DNA from: an uncultured Bacilli bacterium
Lineage (GTDB): Bacteria; Bacillota_I; Bacilli_A; RF39; UBA660
Assembly (NCBI GenBank): GCA_934153945.1
Contig: CAKPFM010000022.1
Span: 1-10,125 of the forward strand
Direction: 5' to 3'
DNA: 10,125 nucleotides
The notes below the pieces were generated by a model. That model saw only the letters and a list, made by a program, of their open reading frames with translations, ran no database searches and was not told the DNA's origin. Positions 4,785 through 10,125 of the stretch are shown here, piece by piece (position 1 is the first letter of the stretch; each line of letters starts with the position of its first letter). A program made the translations under genes and the position numbers.

Positions 4785-6569
4785 ATGAGTAGTTGGTGGT
4801 GGAGAACAAAGCCAAGAAGTGTCATAAAAACCGTTCAATGGTTCAAAGAATTTGGAAAACTCGATGGCAAGAATTGGAATTCAAGTGATGATAGTTTTAC
4901 GAGCAGAATAAATGATAAAAATGTTCACCCAGTAAGAAGAGAATACATTTATAATGCACACAGAGATGAGGACTCTTTTCTTGGTGGTTTAACATTTTCA
5001 CAATATGTAAGTGGAAATCATGATGAAAAAGAAACAGAAAGTAATGGAAGAAATGATAAAACTACATATGAATTTTTTGGATTTGCTTATGTAGACAAAA
5101 ATGGAATTATTCATGTTACTGATGTCGGAAAGCTAATTATAAATGATACATTTGATGATGAAGACTTTCTAAAGCAATTATTAAAATTATATTTTCCAAA
5201 TCAAGTATCAAATAAATCCAATATGGATTATAATGATGGTGTATTTCCGATGGAATTACTACTTAAAGCAATTGATAAATATGAATATTTAAATAGAAGC
5301 GAAATAGCATTTTTATTTGGTTGTTCAAGCAATTCAATGATTGATAATATGTTAGATGCCATCGGAAAATTTAGAAGTGAATATGAAAATTTATCAAATA
5401 AAAATGACATTAGTTCTGTTAAAAATTTATGTGAGAAAATATTTGTAGATTCTTATGGAAGTATAGATAATCAAATAGCTTCATATTATGATTATGCTGA
5501 AGCATTTTGTAGAAGCTTATCATACACAGGATTATTTAAACTTTCAGGAAGAAGTATCGCGACTAAAGTAAGATGCGCTGATTATTCAGTTGCTAAAGTA
5601 AAATTGTTGTTGCAAAAATATAAGTTTGAAACTCCTTCATTTGAAGACATAGATGATTATATGAGTTGGTATGGTAATCCTGATGCAACTATATTACCTT
5701 GGGATAATGCAGAGTCTAGAAAAGAATTATTAAAAAACAAAATAGAATATTTGAAAAATATAGATCTAGCAGACAATATAGAGGATACTTATGGTATTTC
5801 TATAAGGAATAGTATAGATGATAAAGTTACAAAGATTATAAATCGCATAGCTAATTCGAATAGTGATGGTGAGCTAAAAGTAATTGAAAAAGACGTTGTC
5901 AATTATATAACAGGATTAAATGAAAGAAAGTATATAGAAACATTAGCAACTACTGATAAATCTAGAAAAGAAATTTTGGAAAAATATGATGATATACTTG
6001 ATAACGATGATATGAGTGCTTTATGGTTAGAGGTAAATACATGGAAATCGTTGTTAGCAATCGATGGTAATAAAGTTGTTAAAAGAAATTTCAATATAGA
6101 GGAAGATCTAACACCAAAAAGTTTTGCCCCTGGTGTTGGGAACACTCCTGATATGGAATTGTATTTAAATGATTATATAATTCTTCCAGAGGTATCACTA
6201 ATGTCTGGAGTTAGACAATGGGAACATGAAGCGTCAAGTGTAATAGATCATGTATTAAGTTTTATAGATGCATATAAAGAAAAGAAAGTTCTTGGATTAT
6301 TTATTTCAACAAGTATAAATATAAGAACAAATTGGCAATTCTTTATTCTTAATAGAGAAAGTTGGGTAGGAAGCCCAGTGCCAGTTGTTCCATTAACAAT
6401 AAAACAATATTGTCACTTGATTGAAAATATCTATGATAAAAATATCAATATATTAGATTTTATTAAATTACTTTTTGAAATACATAATATTGCATTACAA
6501 TCTGAAAATTTTAATGTATGGAATGAAAAAGCTAACAAAAAAATAACTGAATGGATTAATTGTTATTAG
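4785..6569 (+). CDS. Type IIS restriction endonuclease, AlwI/BstNBI family
   Basis: This 594-residue protein is close in length to BstNBI-type enzymes (about 600). Family features from the N terminus are SSWWWRTKPRSV, a winged-helix recognition half containing FFGFAYVDKNGIIHVTDVGK, then FLKQLLKLYFPN, SLSYTGLF and WYGNPDATILPW. The C-terminal cleavage domain carries the acidic PD-(D/E)xK-like site: E416 (WLEVNTW), D456 in NTPDMEL, E469 in LPEVSL, and E482 in WEHEAS, followed by H489. All appear intact. Such enzymes bind a five-base asymmetric site (GGATC or GAGTC in known members) and cut a few bases away. GGGAGGT precedes the ATG. No second subunit is present, so it may homodimerise (as AlwI) or nick one strand (as BstNBI). 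Confidence 0.88.
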   Translation: MSSWWWRTKPRSVIKTVQWFKEFGKLDGKNWNSSDDSFTSRINDKNVHPVRREYIYNAHRDEDSFLGGLTFSQYVSGNHDEKETESNGRNDKTTYEFFGFAYVDKNGIIHVTDVGKLIINDTFDDEDFLKQLLKLYFPNQVSNKSNMDYNDGVFPMELLLKAIDKYEYLNRSEIAFLFGCSSNSMIDNMLDAIGKFRSEYENLSNKNDISSVKNLCEKIFVDSYGSIDNQIASYYDYAEAFCRSLSYTGLFKLSGRSIATKVRCADYSVAKVKLLLQKYKFETPSFEDIDDYMSWYGNPDATILPWDNAESRKELLKNKIEYLKNIDLADNIEDTYGISIRNSIDDKVTKIINRIANSNSDGELKVIEKDVVNYITGLNERKYIETLATTDKSRKEILEKYDDILDNDDMSALWLEVNTWKSLLAIDGNKVVKRNFNIEEDLTPKSFAPGVGNTPDMELYLNDYIILPEVSLMSGVRQWEHEASSVIDHVLSFIDAYKEKKVLGLFISTSINIRTNWQFFILNRESWVGSPVPVVPLTIKQYCHLIENIYDKNINILDFIKLLFEIHNIALQSENFNVWNEKANKKITEWINCY

Positions 6570-6575
6570 AAAAGG

Positions 6576-6603
6576 GCTCACCATAAGGTGAGTTTTATTT
6601 TGA
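6576..6603 (+). terminator. Intrinsic terminator of the restriction-modification operon
   Basis: CTCACC (6577-6582) and GGTGAG (6587-6592), extended by a G-T pair, form a stem with an ATAA loop followed by TTTTATTTT. It lies just after the nuclease stop codon. Confidence 0.85.
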
Positions 6604-6622
6604 ATTAAAGATTATAAAAATA

Positions 6623-6670
6623 AGATCTAAATAAATAGATCTTGACAAATAAGATCTAAAATGTTATATT
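6623..6670 (+). promoter_or_regulatory. Strong promoter with three AGATCT operator palindromes
   Basis: TTGACA (6642-6647) and TATATT (6665-6670) with a 17-base spacer form a near-perfect promoter. AGATCT occurs at 6623-6628, 6637-6642 and 6652-6657, at 14- and 15-base intervals. The copies are upstream of, abutting and just after the -35 box. The flanks repeat as well (AAGATCTAA in the first and third; the second is inverted as TAGATCTT). This looks like a cooperative repressor operator. Each unit contains GATC, a potential target of the methyltransferase at 3630-4772. Confidence 0.8.
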
Positions 6671-6692
6671 ATTGTACAAAGGGAGGAATATT

Positions 6693-7877
6693 ATGAGAAA
6701 AATAATAGTCCAAAAAATAAAACAAAAGGATGTAGAATTTTATTCTATGGTTGCAGATCCAAGATTAGTTGCTAAAGTTAGAAGAAAATATATAGCTGGT
6801 GAAAAGCAAGATGTTCAAAGACCTTGGATAGAAAAAAAAGTTGGTGAAATTAGTGAATATGTTGCCGGAAAAACAAAAGTTGAGGGTAAGAAATCATTAG
6901 GACTTATTCCGAATTCACCAATTATTAATGTTAAAGGTGGATTAAAAGTTCAATCCGAAGATATAACAGTTAATACTAATGGTGGAATAAAAAAAGATAA
7001 ACAATACTACATTATGTTTCCTGAAACACCAGAAGAAGTTTCAAAACATGAAAATGAATTAGAAATAATTGATGGTCAGCATCGTATTATTGCATTTGAT
7101 ATCGATTATATTGATCCTACATTTAGTGATGATACTACATATGAAATGAATTTTAGTGTTTTTAACAATATTAGTGATAATCAAAGAAAAGAACTTTTTA
7201 TGGTTACAAATGAAAAACAAGATAAAGTTGCCACTAATTTATTACGTTATATTAAAAAGTCATTAGGCTTACTTGTTGGTGATGATGAAATAACTTATGA
7301 TCTATTAGATGCAATTAACCGCGAGAGTTCATCACCACTTTATCAAAGAATTATGTTTGGTGCAGATAAGATAAAAAAAGGATATCAAGAAACACAAGTT
7401 TCAAAAATATTTAAATTATATGGAGTTAAGCGATTTTATGATAGTAAAGTAATTCCTGCTTATCCTGATCCAAAAGATGCTATTAACAATTTTGTTACAA
7501 TATTTAATAACTATTTGTCAGCATGGGAAGAATTATCAAATGTATCATTTCAACAACCGGGATCTGATACCATTACAAAAATAAGTGGGCTAAGATACTT
7601 AATGTATGTTTTCCCAGAAATCTGCGAAAATCTGATTAACAATAAGCAAAAATTATTAAAGGAAAATTTTAAGAAATTTTTAAGTAATTATCCTGTTGCT
7701 TTGGGATTAGAGAATATTAAGTGTGTTTTCTGCGATGACGTTGGTGAAGATACCGATGATGCTGTAGAAAGAGGATTAGCATTTAGAGGAGAGGGAGCAA
7801 CAATTGCTCTTGCTAAAAAAGATATACAAGTAGTATTAGGGTATGTTAGCAACGAACAAATTGGTGGATTATTATAA
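6693..7877 (+). CDS. DGQHR-domain (DndB-like) protein
   Basis: This 394-residue protein starts at ATG 6693 after GGGAGGA; an in-frame TTG at 6672 lies at the transcription start and is discounted. The signature DGQHR is at 127-131 (EIIDGQHRIIAF). It is followed by the family's second conserved block (FSVFNNISDNQRKELF, then MVTNEKQDKVATNLL, about 154-184), in the ParB/Srx-like fold. The best-known relative, DndB, is a DNA-binding regulator of phosphorothioate modification operons, and related domains occur in other DNA-modification islands. No dndA, C, D or E gene is present here. The stop overlaps the next start by one base (TAATG), so it is tightly coupled to the HNH nuclease. It could be a DNA-binding sensor, a repressor of its own operon, or both. 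Confidence 0.85.
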   Translation: MRKIIVQKIKQKDVEFYSMVADPRLVAKVRRKYIAGEKQDVQRPWIEKKVGEISEYVAGKTKVEGKKSLGLIPNSPIINVKGGLKVQSEDITVNTNGGIKKDKQYYIMFPETPEEVSKHENELEIIDGQHRIIAFDIDYIDPTFSDDTTYEMNFSVFNNISDNQRKELFMVTNEKQDKVATNLLRYIKKSLGLLVGDDEITYDLLDAINRESSSPLYQRIMFGADKIKKGYQETQVSKIFKLYGVKRFYDSKVIPAYPDPKDAINNFVTIFNNYLSAWEELSNVSFQQPGSDTITKISGLRYLMYVFPEICENLINNKQKLLKENFKKFLSNYPVALGLENIKCVFCDDVGEDTDDAVERGLAFRGEGATIALAKKDIQVVLGYVSNEQIGGLL

Positions 7878-8410
7878 TGATAGAAACAAAAACTCTAGCG
7901 ATTGATGATTTGTTAGAGAGAAATGGTATAACAAAAGAACACTTTATGACCGAAACATATAAGTGTATGTTAGTTAGCATTTTTGAAACAATTGCATTAG
8001 AAATGAATGATGCTGATATTAGAAAAGAAATAAAGCAAAGATATTTAAATAGTGCTAATAAAATAATAACAACACAAAGAATAGTATATGAAAAAACGCG
8101 ATGTAAATTGAATAACGAGGAAAGTGAAATTATTTGTAAATATCTATATGCATTTTTTAAAAAAAATAGTGTCAGAAAGAATTATGATAATTCGATAAGA
8201 TACAGATTACTTAATCAACAGAATGAAAAATGTAACATATGTAGTCAACATATTAATAACTCAACTGCTGAATTAGATCATATTATCCCCTGGAGCTTAG
8301 TAGGAGATGAATTAGGAATAAGTAATTTACAAATGCTATGTAGAGATTGTAATAGAAGAAAGAGCAAAAATGCAGCATATAATCTAAAAATGTTTTTAGT
8401 TAGTAGGTAG
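7877..8410 (+). CDS. HNH endonuclease paired with the DGQHR protein
   Basis: This 177-residue protein has a helical N-terminal region (1-110) of no recognised family. A C-terminal HNH domain follows, with C119-x2-C122 (CNIC), the catalytic LDH motif at D134-H135 (ELDHIIPWS), SNLQMLC, and C155-x2-C158 followed by NRRK (CRDCNRRKS). All zinc-binding and metal-binding residues appear present, so it is probably an active nickase or double-strand nuclease. It is made by translational coupling to the DGQHR protein, which suggests a complex or a regulated toxic pair. It differs from the phage HNH at 2613-2993, which is shorter, has another zinc arrangement and lacks this N-terminal region. Confidence 0.85.
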   Translation: MIETKTLAIDDLLERNGITKEHFMTETYKCMLVSIFETIALEMNDADIRKEIKQRYLNSANKIITTQRIVYEKTRCKLNNEESEIICKYLYAFFKKNSVRKNYDNSIRYRLLNQQNEKCNICSQHINNSTAELDHIIPWSLVGDELGISNLQMLCRDCNRRKSKNAAYNLKMFLVSR

Positions 8411-8429
8411 TTATTGAACTATGAATCGG

Positions 8430-8459
8430 ACATTGGGAATATAACTCAATGTATTTTTT
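8430..8459 (+). terminator. Terminator or attenuator before the ATPase-TOPRIM gene
   Basis: ACATTGGG (8430-8437) pairs with CTCAATGT (8445-8452), with one G-T pair, around a seven-base loop. TTTTTT follows at 8454-8459. It separates the DGQHR-HNH pair from the gene at 8500. I see no convincing separate promoter between: TATAAT at 8476-8481 is too close to the start and lacks a -35 box. Partial readthrough is possible. Confidence 0.7.
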
Positions 8460-8499
8460 AGCAAAGAATAGAATTTATAATATGTGAGAGGTGTTAATG

Positions 8500-9729
8500 A
8501 TGTCATATTTAAAAAATTATTTTGAAAGTCCTAAAAAGAATAGAATTGCACTTGTAGGCGCAAATTCACAGGGAAAAACATATCAATTAGACCAATTATC
8601 TAAAGCGTGTAGTGGAAAAGTTATATTTGTAGAGTCAGAAACTAAATCTGATGAAAATATGAAAAATAGTGCAGAAAAGACAACACTTATAGAATGGATA
8701 ACTGAGTTAATTGGTTTAGATGATATTAATGCAGTTATAGATGGCATAATTTCTAAAATACAAATAAGTAATTCTAATGAAAGATTATCTGTCGAATTAA
8801 AAAATTGTGTCAAGTCATATAAGGGCTTAATAGAATTTTCAATGCAATCAAATAATAATAGCGAAAAAAAGGCTGGATCTGGAGAAAGAGTTTTAGGACA
8901 ATTAATAATGATTGATAATATTTTAGATGATAATAACAGTAAATATGAATATTTGATAGTTGATGAACCAGAAGCACATTTGCATCCTTCATTATATTAT
9001 TTGATTGCCAAAACATTAAACAATATTTCACATAGGGGAATCAAAGTTGCAATAGCTACTCATTCTGAAGAAATACTAAAATATTTTGCTGAAGATAGTA
9101 GTGAAATTATTATGATGAAAAATTTAAATCCTATGCCTTTGAAAAGCACTGACTATTATTACCATTTAAAAGATGGTATTGCATGTTATGAAGATGATAC
9201 ATTTATGATGGAATCGTACAAAAAGATTAAGGATAAAGACAATTTATATTTTAAAACAATTATGTTTGATGGAATTTATAAAGCTTTGTTTTCAAACACA
9301 GTTATAATTGGTGAGGGTGTTATAGAAGAGGAACTGTTTAACTTATATTTAACTAAGTATTTTGAAAACTATTATAATAAAAATGTATGCAGTATTATTT
9401 CACATGGCAAAGAAATGATTCCGTGGTATATTAGTATATTAAATGATATAGGAATTAATAATCTGTGTATCTATGATTGTGATAATGAGGATAGTCCCAA
9501 GCACAAATATTTAAATGAATATATAGAGAATAATGCTATTAAGAAAATAAAAATTATAGCTAGTGAAAAAAATGATTTAGAACATTTTTTAGAAATTGAA
9601 ATTAAAGATGGCAATAAAGGAAAATATGATATATCTGAAATAAGATATCTATATTTAAATGATGATGAAAAATTGATAGGTTTATTAAATCAGATTAATG
9701 ATTCTATAAATGAATTGAATGAAAAATAA
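8500..9729 (+). CDS. Compact OLD-like ATPase-TOPRIM nuclease
   Basis: This 409-residue protein uses ATG 8500, six bases after AGAGGTG; ATG 8497 is too close. The N-terminal ABC/AAA ATPase has Walker A GANSQGKT (20-27), an ABC-signature-like GSGER (126-130), Walker B YLIVDEPEAH (151-160) and the switch histidine in ATHSEE (H188). The C-terminal half is a TOPRIM domain: E272 in IIGEGVIEEE, G303 in SHGK, D326-x-D328 in IYDCDNE, and EKNDLEHFLE (356-365). This architecture belongs to OLD-family nucleases, which act in phage defence. It is shorter than typical OLD proteins (550-600). No UvrD helicase follows, so it is not a Gabija pair. Fused PARIS-type (AAA15-TOPRIM) proteins are an alternative relative. 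Confidence 0.82.
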   Translation: MSYLKNYFESPKKNRIALVGANSQGKTYQLDQLSKACSGKVIFVESETKSDENMKNSAEKTTLIEWITELIGLDDINAVIDGIISKIQISNSNERLSVELKNCVKSYKGLIEFSMQSNNNSEKKAGSGERVLGQLIMIDNILDDNNSKYEYLIVDEPEAHLHPSLYYLIAKTLNNISHRGIKVAIATHSEEILKYFAEDSSEIIMMKNLNPMPLKSTDYYYHLKDGIACYEDDTFMMESYKKIKDKDNLYFKTIMFDGIYKALFSNTVIIGEGVIEEELFNLYLTKYFENYYNKNVCSIISHGKEMIPWYISILNDIGINNLCIYDCDNEDSPKHKYLNEYIENNAIKKIKIIASEKNDLEHFLEIEIKDGNKGKYDISEIRYLYLNDDEKLIGLLNQINDSINELNEK

Positions 9730-9731
9730 AT

Positions 9732-9753
9732 TTTAGGTACCATTTAGGTACCA
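9732..9753. repeat. Tandem 11-bp direct repeat with GGTACC cores
   Basis: TTTAGGTACCA occurs twice back to back (9732-9742, 9743-9753), beginning two bases after the ATPase-TOPRIM stop codon. Each unit contains the palindrome GGTACC. It could be a protein-binding site or a recombination scar at the edge of the cargo. Confidence 0.85.
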
Positions 9754-9797
9754 ACACATTAATAAATACTATTATATTAAGGTAATTGTAAAAATAT

Positions 9798-9820
9798 AAC
9801 GGCTTTAAAAGGCCGTTTTT
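9798..9820 (+). terminator. Intrinsic terminator after the ATPase-TOPRIM gene
   Basis: AACGGC (9798-9803) and GCCGTT (9812-9817) form a stem around an eight-base loop, running into TTTTT at 9816-9820. It ends the third cargo unit. Confidence 0.85.
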
Positions 9821-9956
9821 AAAAGGAATTAACACATACCAAGAATAAAAGGGCGAGCCCCCTGAAGAGAACTAAAACTTTCATTTTTGTTTATATTAAA
9901 GGGCTTTAGAACTATTAGGCAATTTTTGATACACCTTTAGGCATAGTTATAAAATT
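9821..9956. other. Non-coding stretch with no recognised gene
   Basis: No plausible reading frame with a ribosome binding site is visible. The stretch holds an isolated GC-rich island (GGGCGAGCCCCCTGAAGAG, about 9851-9869) that can form only a short hairpin. AAGGGC recurs at 9848 and 9899, and TTAGGCA occurs at 9915 and 9938. A small RNA is possible but not supported by any structure I can identify. Confidence 0.4.
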
Positions 9957-9985
9957 TTTATGTTTAACATTATACGTGATATAAT
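9957..9985 (+). promoter_or_regulatory. Promoter of the right-edge gene
   Basis: A perfect TATAAT (9980-9985) is preceded by TGA, forming an extended -10 motif (TGNTATAAT). TTTATG at 9957-9962 is a poor -35 box at 17-base spacing. Transcription would start near 9992, giving a leader of about 50 bases. Confidence 0.55.
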
Positions 9986-10040
9986 TAGTATGATGTAAGT
10001 TTGCGAGAAAAACATTGTATTTAATGAGGTGAAATAGTTT

Positions 10041-10125
10041 ATGAAAGCTAATTTTAAAAAAATTGGAGTTGAAGTTGAGGCTGATGCAGAAAGCCTTATT
10101 GAAAAGGGCATAAATGCACATGAAA
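10041..10125 (+). CDS. Start of an unidentified gene (partial)
   Basis: ATG 10041 follows GAGGTGA (10025-10031) at nine bases. The 28 visible codons begin MKANFKKIGVEVEADAESL and continue into a charged, helix-prone segment ending NAHE. I do not recognise the family. The gene has its own promoter and lies downstream of the cargo terminator, so it is probably the first gene of another unit of the element. Confidence 0.7.
   Translation, partial: MKANFKKIGVEVEADAESLIEKGINAHE

Noticed and set aside
8583..9031. Two minus-strand open frames opposite the ATPase-TOPRIM gene
   Set aside because: Both are antisense shadows of Walker-motif coding sequence, without ribosome binding sites.
169..9729. 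None of the 11 complete genes ends in TGA (6 TAA, 5 TAG), suggesting possible codon reassignment
   Set aside because: Tryptophan is encoded by TGG throughout and frames read with TGA as stop give complete domains, so the standard code holds. Eleven stops in an AT-rich genome are too few for the bias to mean much.
6693..9729. A Dnd phosphorothioate or standard Septu/Gabija system
   Set aside because: No DndA, C, D or E is present. The HNH precedes, and is separated by a terminator from, an ATPase that carries a TOPRIM domain. No UvrD-like helicase follows.
9915..10121. Minus-strand open frame of 68 codons at the right edge
   Set aside because: It overlaps the promoter and start of the better supported plus-strand gene at 10041 and has no ribosome binding site or recognisable motif.
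1..10125. CRISPR array, tRNA or rRNA genes
   Set aside because: No regularly spaced repeat series, no tRNA-like cloverleaf with a CCA-proximal acceptor pairing, and no conserved rRNA segment was seen.

Overview
The window is AT-rich, with Shine-Dalgarno-led genes, consensus sigma-A-type promoters and intrinsic terminators. This fits a low-GC Firmicute (gut Erysipelotrichia- or Clostridia-like; genus not determinable). It reads as the interior of an integrated phage-derived element. The left edge has the first codons of an integrase-like gene reading out of the window. Next comes a leftward CI-type repressor, then a rightward early operon: small DNA-binding protein, phage replisome organiser, G39P-type helicase loader and phage HNH nuclease. 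A C-rich stretch follows where a cos site and terminase would be expected. Instead of terminase and structural genes, the next 7 kb is apparent anti-phage cargo, so the element looks like a phage satellite (PICI-like) or a stripped prophage.

The cargo has three units. Unit 1 (3.6-6.6 kb) is a type IIS restriction-modification pair: a Dam/D12-class adenine methyltransferase and an AlwI/BstNBI-family endonuclease with an intact acidic active site. Unit 2 (6.6-8.4 kb) has its own strong promoter covered by three AGATCT palindromes. It encodes a DGQHR (DndB-like) protein translationally coupled to an HNH nuclease, with no dnd sulfur-modification genes nearby. Unit 3 (8.5-9.7 kb), behind a terminator hairpin, is a compact ABC/AAA ATPase fused to a TOPRIM nuclease domain (OLD-like). 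A further gene of unknown function starts at 10041 and runs off the right edge. A small acidic protein of unknown function (3160-3483, minus strand) lies between the phage module and the cargo.

The most unusual features are these. (i) A near-perfect 35-bp inverted repeat brackets the whole repressor gene, so that each copy lies upstream of an outward-facing gene, integrase-like on one side and the early operon on the other. This is either an invertible switch or a duplicated control site. (ii) The repressor has a LexA/CI-like C-terminal fold that has lost both the serine and the lysine needed for self-cleavage. (iii) The DGQHR + HNH + ATPase-TOPRIM set is a combination I cannot match to a named defence system. 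(iv) The GATC-containing triple operator in front of that set may be read by the neighbouring Dam-like methyltransferase.

All calls come from reading the sequence by eye. Family assignments rest on motif recognition, not on database searches.
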